Source: Syntrophaceae bacterium UBA6252 (GTDB taxonomy: Bacteria; Desulfobacterota; Syntrophia; Syntrophales; UBA6807). Taken from it: 31,837 nt of DNA. The DNA is taken from assembly GCA_002441265.1 (NCBI GenBank), contig DJVQ01000053.1:56481-88317 (forward strand). Direction: 5' to 3'. The translations under genes and the position numbers were made by a program. Positions 1 to 7,691 of this stretch are shown one piece after another; position 1 is the stretch's first letter; every line of letters begins with the position of its first letter. The notes under the pieces are model-generated. The model did no database searches and was not told the DNA's origin. It was given only the letters and a program-made list of their open reading frames with translations.

Positions 1-45
1 AATTTCGTCAAGTGTCAAGGACTGACCCCTAAAAGGGGGCATCGC

Positions 46-723
46 ATGGAATCGCATTGGAAAGGCCACCGGGAACGCCTCAGGAAGAGGTTCCGCGAGC
101 ACGGGTTCGCCTCGCTTCACGATTACGAGGCCCTCGAACTCCTTCTTTTCCATGTCGTTCCCCGGCGTGACGTGAAGCCCCTCGCCAAAAGGCTGATCGC
201 CGATTTCGGAGGGCTCCGCGGCGTCCTGGACGCTTCCCCGGGGGACCTGGCGAAGGTCCCCGGCGTGGGGGAAACCGCCGCCCTCCTCGTCAGGCTCGTC
301 AAGGACTTCGGCAGTGCCTACCTGAAGGAGCGGGCCCTTGCAGGGGAGCACATCTCCTCCACGGAAGAACTGGAAAAATACTGCATGGCCTCCATGGGAG
401 GCCTCAAAGACGAGCTTTTTTCCGTGATCTACCTGAACGCACAGAACCGGATCATCCGGGTGGAACCCATCCAGGAGGGTACGGTGAACCAGGCCGTCGT
501 CCATCCCCGGAAGATCCTGGAAAAAGCCCTCTATCTCAAGGCCTCAGCCATGATCCTCGTTCACAACCATCCCTCGGGGAACCTCCGGCCGTCGGAGGCG
601 GACATCCGGCTGACCCGGGCAGTCCAGGAAGGAGCGAGAATCCTCGACATCGCCGTTCACGATCATCTCATCATCGGCGGGAACCGTTGTCTCAGCTTCC
701 GGAACGAGGGGCTGCTTTCCTAG
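46..723 (+). CDS. radC: RadC family JAB/MPN-domain protein
   Basis: Residues 1-100 form the helical RadC N-terminal region with a helix-hairpin-helix-like stretch (KVPGVGETAA). Residues 105-225 are the JAB/MPN metalloprotease-like domain with the metal-binding signature HNHPSG at 173-178 followed by SEAD. At 225 residues the length is normal for the family, so the gene looks intact. The ATG at 46 follows AGGGGG at about 33-39. RadC was once linked to recombinational repair, but its biochemical role is unsettled; the fold suggests a zinc-dependent hydrolase. It converges with the M50 protease gene, and the palindrome CTAG at 720-723 supplies the stop codon of both. Identification is firm, function is not. 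Confidence 0.95.
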   Translation: MESHWKGHRERLRKRFREHGFASLHDYEALELLLFHVVPRRDVKPLAKRLIADFGGLRGVLDASPGDLAKVPGVGETAALLVRLVKDFGSAYLKERALAGEHISSTEELEKYCMASMGGLKDELFSVIYLNAQNRIIRVEPIQEGTVNQAVVHPRKILEKALYLKASAMILVHNHPSGNLRPSEADIRLTRAVQEGARILDIAVHDHLIIGGNRCLSFRNEGLLS

Positions 724-1556
724 AAGGGTACCGGCATGAACGTGACGGCAAGGGCGAGAAAGGCGACCCAGCCGGCCGCTTTCCGTTTCCCGTCGAGGGG
801 GATCCAGTCGTGGACCACCGGGGGATGAGGAATTCCCAGAATGGAAAGAAGGGCCGCCCAGAAAAGCCACCCCGTCCATCCGGAAAGTCCCAGAACGAAG
901 AGAAGCGCCACGGTACCGAGGGCAAGGGTTTTCTGCCGGTTCCCGAACATGGCGTAGGCCACATGCCCGCCGTCCAGCTGGCCGGCGGGGAGCAGGTTCA
1001 GGGATGTGACCAGAAGGCCGATCCACCCAGAAAAGGCGACGGGGTGGAGAATGAGACCGTATCCTTCCGGGAGGGGGCCCACGACGAGCCTGGCCAGAAG
1101 GGAAAACAGAACGCAGTTCCCCAGTGAGATCCCTTCTTCCAGCGGCGCCTGCGCGACTTCCGACAGGGCAAGGCCGATGACGAGGACCGGGACGGCGACC
1201 GCCAGCCCCGCGAAAGGGCCGGCGACGCCCACATCGAGGAGCGCCCTCCGGTTCAGGATGGGGGAGCGCATCTTGATGACCGCCCCGAAGGTGCCGATGA
1301 AGGAGGGGGCGGGGATGAAGTAGGGGAGGGTGACCTGGACGCCGTGTCTCCGGGAGATGAAGTAATGACCCAGTTCATGGGTTCCCAGGATGAGCAGCAG
1401 GGAGAAGGAGAAGGGGATTCCTTTCCAGATCTGGAGCGGCGTTTCCAGGGGGTTGATGCCCTGCTGGAGGGCTCCGGCGACCAGGGTGGTCAGGACGGTG
1501 AGAAGAAAAAGCAGGACATGGTAGAAGGATGGATGTTCCTTTGCCGGATCCTGCAT
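720..1556 (-). CDS. Site-2-protease-like M50 zinc metalloprotease, membrane-embedded
   Basis: The protein has several hydrophobic segments. One carries HELGH (context LGTHELGHYF), the zinc-binding and catalytic helix of M50 proteases. A later segment carries LPAGQLDGGH, the second metal-ligand motif (the Asp of LDGG). No PDZ domain is apparent, so it belongs to the compact S2P/SpoIVFB-like branch rather than RseP. Such enzymes cleave membrane-embedded substrates such as anti-sigma factors; no substrate can be named here. The ATG at 1556 has only a weak GGACGG-type ribosome site. In related bacteria an M50 gene often neighbours trpS; here an ihf-like gene, repeat R1 and the scp block lie between. 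No partner regulator is seen nearby. Confidence 0.9.
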   Translation of the reverse strand: MQDPAKEHPSFYHVLLFLLTVLTTLVAGALQQGINPLETPLQIWKGIPFSFSLLLILGTHELGHYFISRRHGVQVTLPYFIPAPSFIGTFGAVIKMRSPILNRRALLDVGVAGPFAGLAVAVPVLVIGLALSEVAQAPLEEGISLGNCVLFSLLARLVVGPLPEGYGLILHPVAFSGWIGLLVTSLNLLPAGQLDGGHVAYAMFGNRQKTLALGTVALLFVLGLSGWTGWLFWAALLSILGIPHPPVVHDWIPLDGKRKAAGWVAFLALAVTFMPVPF

Positions 1557-1627
1557 CGGTTTACCGTCCGTTCAGAAAAGAAGGAGGAAAGAAGGTCGCG
1601 ATCCCTCTTTCCTCCAGCGATTCTCAT

Positions 1628-1788
1628 TGACGTCTTTTCGAAAGGTCCCCGGGTTTTCCCGTCCTTCCTTCCCCGTCCCGGCGGCACATCCTCCGCCCGT
1701 TTCGGTCCTGGGGATCCGGACGCCTTGCCTCCGGGTTTTTTTATCCTGCCGTTTGAAAAAGCATCGTTTGGACTTCTTGCGCGTTCTT
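1628..1788 (+). repeat. R1: degenerate copy of the dispersed palindromic element
   Basis: The 311-bp gap between the M50 gene and the ihf-like gene holds this diverged copy. It starts TGACGTCTTTTCG (compare TGACGGCTTCG), contains the internal signature of a GGATCCGGACGCCTTGCC block followed by CTGCCGTTTGAAAAAGC, and ends GACTTCTTGCGCGTTC (compare GACTTTCTACGGGTTCGTC). The central hairpin is eroded. Orientation is forward. No gene is seen elsewhere in the gap. Confidence 0.55.
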
Positions 1789-1868
1789 CCTTTACATAGA
1801 GGGATAGACTTGCCGCCCCGGCCCGGCACGGGGGACATCCGCCGGAACGGGGGGTGGCGAACAGGGCG

Positions 1869-2156
1869 CTACTTGCCTTTTCCCTTGTTGACCATTTCCT
1901 TGAGTTCCTTCCCGACCTTGAAGAAGGGGAGCTTCTTCGGCTCCACCTCGATCGTACCTCCCGTTTTGGGGTTTCGTCCCATGTACGCGCCGTAGGACCG
2001 GACAACGAAACTGCCGAAACCGCGGATCTCAATCCGGCCGTTTTCCTTCAACTCGTCGGTGAAACTTTTGAAAATGAGATTGACCACGTCCGTAGCCTGT
2101 CGCTCCGTCAGATTTTCCGCTTTGCTCAGCGTCTCGATCAATTGCGATTTGTTCAT
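1869..2156 (-). CDS. IHF/HU-family DNA-binding protein, IHF-beta-like
   Basis: This is a 95-residue histone-like protein. It has the N-terminal helical dimerisation half (NKSQLIETLSKAENLTERQA), the beta-arm with GFGSFVVR, then GRNPKTGG at the arm tip and FKVGKELKEMVN at the C-terminus. RIEIRGFGSF and the arm resemble IHF-beta more than HU. It would bend or wrap DNA as a dimer. The start is supported by AGGGGG a few bases upstream on the minus strand. No IHF-alpha gene is in the window, so it could act as a homodimer or pair with a distant partner. It has its own candidate promoter at 2240-2268. Family call is firm; HU versus IHF naming is not. Confidence 0.92.
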   Translation of the reverse strand: MNKSQLIETLSKAENLTERQATDVVNLIFKSFTDELKENGRIEIRGFGSFVVRSYGAYMGRNPKTGGTIEVEPKKLPFFKVGKELKEMVNKGKGK

Positions 2157-2239
2157 GGTACCCCCTGACTGAAAAAATTTCCTTACACCCCTGTCTCTTT
2201 TAAGGGGACTTTCTTCCTATTTCTTCAATATTTCAATAC

Positions 2240-2268
2240 CTTTTAATGTCTTTGCCCTCTAAAGTCAA
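2240..2268 (-). promoter_or_regulatory. Candidate sigma-70 promoter for the ihf-like gene
   Basis: On the minus strand, TTGACT (2268-2263) and TAAAAG (2245-2240) are separated by exactly 17 bases. The site lies between the rluB stop and the ihf-like start, in AT-rich DNA unlike the surrounding coding sequence. The leader that follows can form a short hairpin (CCCCT/AGGGG) near 2187-2206. Confidence 0.5.
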
Positions 2269-2277
2269 GAGTATTTT

Positions 2278-3015
2278 TTATTTTTCCGCTGCCGGCGGTG
2301 CGGGAAACGCCTGGAGGTCTTTCTTCGTCAGGTACCTGTATTCGCCGGCTTTCATACTTTCAAGGAATATACCTCCCACGGCCGTCCGGATGAGCCGGGC
2401 GACGGGATGGCCGAAGGACTCGAAGTATCTCCGGATCACGCGGTTTTTTCCTTCGTGGATCGTTACCCGGAACCAGGTGCTTCCGGGATTCCTTTTTTCG
2501 AGGGAAACCTGGAGGGGTTTGAAAAAACCGTCGTCAAGACGCGCGCCTTTCCGGAGAAGGGCCAGGGTCGCCTCGGTCACGGCCCCTCTGACCTTGACGG
2601 AATATTCCTTCGAAACGCCGTAGCGGGGATGCTGAACGCGCTGGGCGAAGTCCCCGTCGTTCGTCATCAGGAGAAGCCCCTCGGAATCGTAATCCAGCCT
2701 GCCCACGGGAAAGATCCTACCGGGAACGCCCTTCACGAGGTTTGCCACCGTGGGCCTTCCCAGCGGATCGCTCAGGGTGGTCACGTACCCCGGCGGCTTG
2801 TACAGGGCGATGTAAGTCGAGGGGGTCCTTTCCTGTAAAATCCGCTTGCCGTCCAGGCGGATTTCGTCTTTCTCGGGGTCCGCCTTGCTCCCGAGACGGG
2901 AGACGGGTTCGCCGTTCACCGTGACCCTTCCCTCGAGGACCAGCGCTTCCGCCTTGCGCCGGGACGCGATTCCCGCCCGGGCGAGAATTTTCTGGATCCT
3001 CTCCTCCATGGTCAT
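2278..3015 (-). CDS. rluB: 23S rRNA pseudouridine synthase, RluB family
   Basis: It has an N-terminal S4 RNA-binding domain (RIQKILARAGIASRRKAE, roughly residues 6-60). The RsuA/RluB/RluF catalytic domain follows, with the motif GRLDYDSEGLLLMTNDG, whose first Asp is the nucleophile. It converts a uridine in 23S rRNA (U2605 in E. coli for RluB) to pseudouridine. At 245 residues it is intact and lacks the long C-terminal tail of E. coli RluB. The ATG at 3015 overlaps the scpB stop as ATGA, and a second in-frame ATG lies six bases on; GGGGGA precedes both. The scpB-rluB pairing is a very common bacterial arrangement and supports RluB over RsuA or RluE. Confidence 0.94.
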   Translation of the reverse strand: MTMEERIQKILARAGIASRRKAEALVLEGRVTVNGEPVSRLGSKADPEKDEIRLDGKRILQERTPSTYIALYKPPGYVTTLSDPLGRPTVANLVKGVPGRIFPVGRLDYDSEGLLLMTNDGDFAQRVQHPRYGVSKEYSVKVRGAVTEATLALLRKGARLDDGFFKPLQVSLEKRNPGSTWFRVTIHEGKNRVIRRYFESFGHPVARLIRTAVGGIFLESMKAGEYRYLTKKDLQAFPAPPAAEK

Positions 3016-3545
3016 TCCCCCAGTTCCTTCCAGTCCCTCAGGGTCGGAAGTTCCGAAAGGTCCCTGAGATGGAAGATTTCTAGAAACTTCCGGGTCGTTC
3101 CGTAAAGAATCGGTTTTCCGGGGACGTCTTTCCGGCCGACCATGCGGACCAGGTTCCTTTCGAGGAGGCTTTTCAGGGTTCCCGAACTGTCCACCCCCCG
3201 GACCTTCTCGATCTCCGCCTTCAGGACCGGCTGGCGATAGGCGATGACGGCAAGCGTTTCCACGGCGGCCCTGCTCAGGGCCGGCGGTCTTTCCTTCCGG
3301 AATTTCCGGATCCAGTCCCGGACGCTCTCCCTTGTCCGGATCTGGTATCCGCCGGACACCTCGGCGATGTAGAGGCCGCTTTCCCTGGAGCGGTACTCCT
3401 CCACGAGGGCGTTCAGGGCGTTCCGGATGTCGCCGGCCTCCCGCTCGGGAAGGGTTTCCCTCAGCCGCTCGAAGGTGACGGGGGCGTCGGAAACGAAGAT
3501 GAGCGCCTCAAGAATGGATTGGAGATCCTTCATGACCCGGGGCAA
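3012..3545 (-). CDS. scpB: Segregation and condensation protein B
   Basis: This is a 177-residue winged-helix protein with typical ScpB blocks: LEALIFVSDAPVTFERL near the N-terminus, GYQIRTR, then LSRAAVETLAVIAYRQPVLKAEIEKVRGVDS in the centre and GRKDVPGKPILYGTT. ScpB dimers bind ScpA and the SMC ATPase to form the bacterial condensin that compacts and segregates chromosomes. The drawn start overlaps the end of scpA by 38 bp. An internal start at MKDLQSI (3533) gives a shorter overlap and is equally plausible, because the first residues are not conserved. It overlaps rluB by four bases. Confidence 0.95.
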   Translation of the reverse strand: MPRVMKDLQSILEALIFVSDAPVTFERLRETLPEREAGDIRNALNALVEEYRSRESGLYIAEVSGGYQIRTRESVRDWIRKFRKERPPALSRAAVETLAVIAYRQPVLKAEIEKVRGVDSSGTLKSLLERNLVRMVGRKDVPGKPILYGTTRKFLEIFHLRDLSELPTLRDWKELGE

Positions 3546-4251
3546 GACAGACTCTGATGGTCTGGTAGGCTTCCATCTGGAAGGCTTTTACGACCCTCAT
3601 CTTGACGAGCGCCAGAAGAGCGAGAAAGGTGCAGATCACCTGCGCCCGGTCCCGCAGATTTTCCAGAAGCTCATCGAAGGTGAGGGATTCCACCTCTTCC
3701 AGCCGGTTCACGATTTCACGGATCCGGTCGGCCACGGAAAGAGAATCCCGGTTGAGTTCGAGACCGTCCTCCCCCTCCCATTTCGCCAGAATGTTCCGGA
3801 AGGCTTCCACGAGCTGGAAGACCGTCACTTCCAGCACGGTCTCCCTCCCCTTGCCGTTGTCTTCCGGCGGGGGGCCGGTCCGGGCGAACACGTCCCGGTC
3901 GAGGATCGGCCTTTGCTCCATGGCCAGCGCCGCCTTCCGGAACGCCTCGTACTCGAGGAGCTGCCGGGTCAGTTCCATCCGGGGATCCTCTTCTCCCTCG
4001 CCGTCCTCGGCGGATTCCTGGACAGGCAGGAGCATCCTCGATTTGATGTGGAGGAGCGTGGAGGCCATGACGAGGTAATCGCTGGCGACGTCGAGGTTGA
4101 GAGCCCCCATGGTTTCGAGATACTGGAAATATTGTTCCGTGATGACAGCCATGGGGATATCGTAGATGTCGATTTCGTTCTTCCGGATCAGATAGAGCAA
4201 CAGGTCCAGGGGACCTTCGAAAACGTTCAGGCGGATCTCATAGGACGTCAT
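3508..4251 (-). CDS. scpA: Segregation and condensation protein A
   Basis: The 247-residue kleisin begins with the diagnostic block FEGPLDLLLYLIRKNEIDIYDIP and continues with YLVMASTLLHIKSRMLLP. An acidic, variable middle (ESAEDGEGEEDPR) and a C-terminal winged helix follow (VICTFLALLALVKMRVV). ScpA bridges the heads of the SMC dimer and recruits ScpB. The ATG at 4251 overlaps the trpS stop as ATGA, and its end overlaps scpB, so the three genes are probably translationally coupled. No smc gene is in the window. Confidence 0.96.
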   Translation of the reverse strand: MTSYEIRLNVFEGPLDLLLYLIRKNEIDIYDIPMAVITEQYFQYLETMGALNLDVASDYLVMASTLLHIKSRMLLPVQESAEDGEGEEDPRMELTRQLLEYEAFRKAALAMEQRPILDRDVFARTGPPPEDNGKGRETVLEVTVFQLVEAFRNILAKWEGEDGLELNRDSLSVADRIREIVNRLEEVESLTFDELLENLRDRAQVICTFLALLALVKMRVVKAFQMEAYQTIRVCLAPGHEGSPIHS

Positions 4252-5237
4252 CGAATGTTGAGGGCGCTTCGGACCTCCTCCATGGTGGCGGCCGCGATGG
4301 CGCAGGCCCTCCCTGTCCCTTCGGCGATGATCTTTTCCACTTCCTTACGGTTGCCGCGGTAATGGACCTGGCGTTCGTGCACCGCCGCCATTTCTTCCTG
4401 AATGCGGGAGAAAAGCCGTTTTTTACAGGCCACGCAACCTATGGAGGCGTTCCGGCAGGATTCCGCGATTTCCCGGACCTCCTCCCACGGGGTGTACAGA
4501 TCGTGAAAGGCATAGACGTTACAGATTTCCGGTCTCCCCGCGTCCGTCTTTCTCATCCTCTGGGGATCGGTGAACATGGAGGCGACTTTCTGCTGCAGCG
4601 CTTTTCCCGAATCGGACAGATAGATGGCGTTCTCGTAAGACTTGCTCATCTTCCTTCCGTCGATGCCGAGCAGCTTGGGGACCTGGGTGAGCAGCGGTTC
4701 GGGGATGGGGAAGACGCTCTTGTACAAGTGGTTGAAACGGCGTGCGATCTCCCGGGTCAATTCCAGGTGGGGAAGCTGGTCGACTCCCACGGGGACGCCG
4801 TAGGCCTTGTACATGAGGATGTCCGCCGCCTGAAGCACGGGATAGCCGAGGAACCCGAAGGTGGACAGGTCCTTTTCGGCAAGTTCCGCCCTCATTTCCT
4901 TGTAGGTCGGATTCCGTTCCAGCCAGGGAATCGGGGTGATCATGGAGAGAAGGAGGAAGAGTTCCGCATGTTCCATGACGCGGGACTGTATGAAAAGCGT
5001 GCTTTTTTCCGGATCGAGCCCCGCGGAGAGCCAGTCGACGACCATGTCGAAGGTGTAATCCTGCAACTGCGACGTGTCGTTGTAGTCGCTCGTCAGGGCA
5101 TGCCAGTCGGCGACGAAGTAAAAGCAGTCGTAAGGTCCCTCGTTCTGAAGATCCACCCAGTTCTTCAATGCGCCGTGGTAGTTTCCGAGATGCAGTTTCC
5201 CCGTGGGGCGCATTCCGCTCAGGATTCTCTTTTTCAT
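4248..5237 (-). CDS. trpS: Tryptophanyl-tRNA synthetase
   Basis: This class I aminoacyl-tRNA synthetase charges tRNA-Trp. The start RILSGMRPTGKLHLGNYHGAL holds the HIGH-equivalent HLGN, and DGRKMSKSYENAI is the KMSKS loop. Family blocks such as MITPIPWLERNPTYKE and GYPVLQAADILMYKA are intact, and 329 residues is the usual length. The ATG at 5237 is preceded by AAGGAAA on the minus strand. It is the first gene of the trpS-scpA-scpB-rluB operon, with a very good promoter at 5431-5459. Repeat R2 occupies almost the whole of the roughly 190-base leader, ending about ten bases before the start codon. Confidence 0.97.
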   Translation of the reverse strand: MKKRILSGMRPTGKLHLGNYHGALKNWVDLQNEGPYDCFYFVADWHALTSDYNDTSQLQDYTFDMVVDWLSAGLDPEKSTLFIQSRVMEHAELFLLLSMITPIPWLERNPTYKEMRAELAEKDLSTFGFLGYPVLQAADILMYKAYGVPVGVDQLPHLELTREIARRFNHLYKSVFPIPEPLLTQVPKLLGIDGRKMSKSYENAIYLSDSGKALQQKVASMFTDPQRMRKTDAGRPEICNVYAFHDLYTPWEEVREIAESCRNASIGCVACKKRLFSRIQEEMAAVHERQVHYRGNRKEVEKIIAEGTGRACAIAAATMEEVRSALNIR

Positions 5238-5248
5238 GATGTTTCCTT

Positions 5249-5406
5249 GACGGCTTCGTGGAAAGCCTCCCTGCCGGGCCTGCCTTCACCCCCCTGCCCC
5301 GCGGCTTGCCGGAAGCATGCCCCGGTTCCCGGGATCCGGGCGCTCGGCCTGGAAGCCTTTTCCTTTGCCGTTTGAAATAACGTTATTCCGATTTTAAGAG
5401 TTCGTC
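5249..5406 (+). repeat. R2: dispersed palindromic element in the trpS leader
   Basis: The 5' end reads TTGACGGCTTCGTGGAAAGC. The 3' end is GATTTTAAGAGTTCGTC, the imperfect inverse of the 5' end. The internal CCTTTGCCGTTTGAAATAACG block matches other copies. The central part is diverged. It sits between the trpS promoter (5431-5459) and the trpS start (5237), so it should be transcribed, antisense to its own orientation, as part of the trpS leader RNA. Confidence 0.75.
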
Positions 5407-5430
5407 TTCTCTGAATTTCGAATTCGGCAC

Positions 5431-5459
5431 TCTATACCAGTAAGGAGAGTTCCTGTCAA
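5431..5459 (-). promoter_or_regulatory. Sigma-70 promoter for the trpS-scpA-scpB-rluB operon
   Basis: On the minus strand a consensus TTGACA (5459-5454) is followed after exactly 17 bases by TATAGA (5436-5431). It lies downstream of the HU terminator and upstream of R2, with no other gene that it could serve in this orientation. Confidence 0.7.
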
Positions 5460-5500
5460 TTCCGGCCTTTGTACGCGTTTCATCGGCGGACGGATAAAAC

Positions 5501-5534
5501 AAAAAAACCCCCGGCACGGGGGCCGGGGGTTTTT
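5501..5534 (-). terminator. Rho-independent terminator of the HU gene
   Basis: A nine-base-pair GC-rich stem (ACCCCCGGC at 5507-5515 with GCCGGGGGT at 5522-5530) has a six-base loop. On the minus strand it is followed by a T-run (complement of 5500-5506). It begins about 15 bases after the HU stop codon. The plus strand also has TTTTT after the stem, so it may work in both directions. Confidence 0.85.
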
Positions 5535-5549
5535 CATGCACACTCTCGA

Positions 5550-5819
5550 TCAGATCTTCGCAGCAAGATTCTTTCCGGGTTTGAACTTGATGGCCTTTTT
5601 TGCCTTGATCTTGATTTCCTGACCCGTTCTCGGGTTTCTTCCCGTCCTTGCTTTCCTCTTCACCACCGAGAAGGTTCCGAAACCGACAAGGCCGATCCTG
5701 TTGTTTTTCTTCAGCTCGTCAGCAACCGTTCCCATAAACGCCTCGAGCGCTTTCACGGCCACGGCTTTGGGAACCCCTGCCTCTTTTGCCATCACGGCAA
5801 CCAGTTCTGCTTTCGTCAT
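5550..5819 (-). CDS. DNA-binding protein HU
   Basis: The 89-residue histone-like protein starts MTKAELVAVMAKEAGVPKA and has GFGTFSVVKRKARTGRNP (arm) and INIPAK-type IKAKKAIKFKPGKNL at the C-terminus. It is a canonical HU that compacts and bends DNA. An in-frame ATG 18 bases upstream would add MEGGFF, but those codons contain the ribosome-binding sequence GGAAGGGGGG at the right distance from 5819. The later ATG is therefore the real start, and the resulting length is that of typical HU. It is a single-gene unit with its own terminator. A second, IHF-beta-like homologue lies about 3.4 kb away. Confidence 0.95.
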   Translation of the reverse strand: MTKAELVAVMAKEAGVPKAVAVKALEAFMGTVADELKKNNRIGLVGFGTFSVVKRKARTGRNPRTGQEIKIKAKKAIKFKPGKNLAAKI

Positions 5820-6053
5820 GAAAAACCCCCCTTCCATGCTTTTTGCAGGTCCCAGGACCCACGGTTTTAGCGGGGAATCAGGAAAAAAGAGCTGTTCCCC
5901 TTTTCATACATTACTTGTTTCCCGGATTGCCTCCCCCCTCAGGGAGTCCGGACCGAAGGAGCGGCACCCGGTTGAAAATGGCCCGCCGCCTCCCCAAACA
6001 TATAAAAAATTGATGTAACTGTGATTAGCACAAAGAAATTAAACAATCAAGGA

Positions 6054-6070
6054 AAAATCCATAGGATTTT
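6054..6070. repeat. Short inverted repeat in the HU-biotin carboxylase intergenic region
   Basis: AAAATCC (6054-6060) and GGATTTT (6064-6070) form a perfect seven-base inverted repeat around ATA. It lies in the AT-rich 403-bp region between the divergent HU and biotin carboxylase genes. Its role is unknown; it could be an operator or a leader hairpin. Apart from this and the promoter at 6134-6162, I see no gene or structure in this gap. Confidence 0.35.
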
Positions 6071-6133
6071 CGGACTATTTAAAGTCTTTTCCCGATCCGA
6101 TGCCGTCCGGTACCCCTTTCACCGCAAATTATC

Positions 6134-6162
6134 TTGACAGACTTCCTTAATATAGGTAGAAA
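6134..6162 (+). promoter_or_regulatory. Candidate sigma-70 promoter for the biotin carboxylase operon
   Basis: TTGACA (6134-6139) is followed after 17 bases by TAGAAA (6157-6162, four of six consensus positions). The predicted transcript would have a leader of about 55 bases before the GTG start at 6223. Confidence 0.55.
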
Positions 6163-6222
6163 CCGCAGATTCGGGGAGTCTCCACGAACTGCCCCGTGCA
6201 AGAATGAAAGAGGTACGAAAAG

Positions 6223-7677
6223 GTGTCGAAAAAGCCTATCAGGAGAGTGCTCATAGCCAACCGGGGAGAAATCGCCCTTCGCATCATCCGGACGGTGAAG
6301 GAACTGGGTCTCCAGGCGGTGGCCGTATATGAAAAGCCGGACAGCGAATCCCTTTTTATCCGCTTCGCCGACAACGCCGTTCCGATCGGCGACGGACCCC
6401 GGAAAGATTACCTGAATATCGATCGCATGATCTGGGCCGCCAGGAAGAGCGGCGCCGACGCCATCCACCCCGGTTACGGATTCCTCGCGGAAAACGCGGA
6501 CTTCTCCGAAGCCTGCGAAAAGGCGGGGATCGTCTTCATCGGCCCCCCGCCCCAGGTGATCCGGGACCTCGGTGACAAGGTCAAGGCCAGGAGCATCATG
6601 GAGCGTGCCGGGATCCCGTTCATCCCCGGCACGGACAACCTCTCCCGCGGGGAGAAGGGGATTGAGGAAGCCATCCGGTTCGGGGAATCCTATGGATACC
6701 CGATCATGCTCAAGGCTTCGTCGGGCGGCGGAGGAAGAGGGATCCGCAAGGTGCAGAGCGTCGCAGATCTGAAGATTCAGCTCCCCCTGGCCCGGTCGGA
6801 GGCGCTGTCGGCTTTCAACGACGAAAGCATTTATGTGGAAAAGTGCATCGAGGCGCCCCGCCACGTGGAAGTCCAGATCCTGGCGGACAAATACGGAGAA
6901 GCCATCCACCTGGGCACGCGGGACTGCTCCATCCAGAGAAGACACCAGAAGCTTCTGGAAATCGCCCCCGCAGACCTGCCCGCGCCGGTCCTCAAGGCCG
7001 TTCACGAAACGGCGGTGGCGGCATCGAAGGAGGCCGGTTACGTGAACGCCGGGACGGTTGAGTTCCTGGTCGACTCGAAGACGAACGATTTCTGGTTCAT
7101 GGAGATGAACACCCGTCTTCAGGTGGAGCACACGGTGACGGAGTTTCTGACGGGCATCGACATCGTGAGGGAGCAGATCCGCATCGCCGAGGGCGAACCC
7201 CTGGCGATCCCCCAGGAGGGGATCCACCTGATGGGGAAGGCCATCCAGGTCCGGATCAACGCGGAAGACCCGAAGAACAACTTCATGCCCGAGGGGGGCA
7301 AGCGGGTCGAGGTGTACCAGTCCCCCGGGGGACCGGGAATCCGCCTCGACGGCATCGTCTACCAGGGATACAAGATCCCCACGGATTACGATTCCCTCCT
7401 CGTCAAGATGACCGTCAGGGGATACAACTGGGAACAGACCATTCAGCGTCTCAAGCGGGCCCTTCACGATTTTCTCATCGTGGGCCCCCGGACGACCATT
7501 CCCTTCTATCTTTCCATCTGCGACGAATCCGATTTCGGGAAGGGGGTGTTCGACACGTCCTATCTTGACACCCACCCCAGGGTCTTCCAGTATCCCGACA
7601 GGGAGCGGGAGGTCGCCATGCTGGCCCGGCTCGTCGCCGAGATCCATGCGAAAAAAACCAACCCTTACGCCTTTTAG
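6223..7677 (+). CDS. Biotin carboxylase subunit (pyruvate/acyl-CoA carboxylase type)
   Basis: It carboxylates biotin with ATP and bicarbonate for the partner transferase encoded next. The order is biotin carboxylase N-domain (RRVLIANRGEIALRIIRT at about 7-24, HPGYGFLAEN at 82-91), ATP-grasp with glycine loop KASSGGGGRGIRKV (164-177), catalytic EMNTRLQVEH (294-303) and the C-domain. The 484 residues are full length. One change from the usual pattern is GTRDCSIQRR in place of GERDCSIQRR. The start is GTG at 6223, with GAGG about nine bases before it. The stop is 14 bases before the carboxyltransferase start, so the two genes form an operon. In Desulfobacterota this split form is generally named PycA, but the true substrate depends on the divergent partner. 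Confidence 0.93.
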   Translation: MSKKPIRRVLIANRGEIALRIIRTVKELGLQAVAVYEKPDSESLFIRFADNAVPIGDGPRKDYLNIDRMIWAARKSGADAIHPGYGFLAENADFSEACEKAGIVFIGPPPQVIRDLGDKVKARSIMERAGIPFIPGTDNLSRGEKGIEEAIRFGESYGYPIMLKASSGGGGRGIRKVQSVADLKIQLPLARSEALSAFNDESIYVEKCIEAPRHVEVQILADKYGEAIHLGTRDCSIQRRHQKLLEIAPADLPAPVLKAVHETAVAASKEAGYVNAGTVEFLVDSKTNDFWFMEMNTRLQVEHTVTEFLTGIDIVREQIRIAEGEPLAIPQEGIHLMGKAIQVRINAEDPKNNFMPEGGKRVEVYQSPGGPGIRLDGIVYQGYKIPTDYDSLLVKMTVRGYNWEQTIQRLKRALHDFLIVGPRTTIPFYLSICDESDFGKGVFDTSYLDTHPRVFQYPDREREVAMLARLVAEIHAKKTNPYAF

Positions 7678-7691
7678 AAACAGGAGCGCCG

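Noticed and set aside
5838..6130. Promoter for the HU gene and a CRP/FNR-like site (TGTGATTAGCAC)
   Set aside because: The half-sites are not spaced as in CRP or FNR sites, and no -35/-10 pair with acceptable spacing was found on the minus strand.
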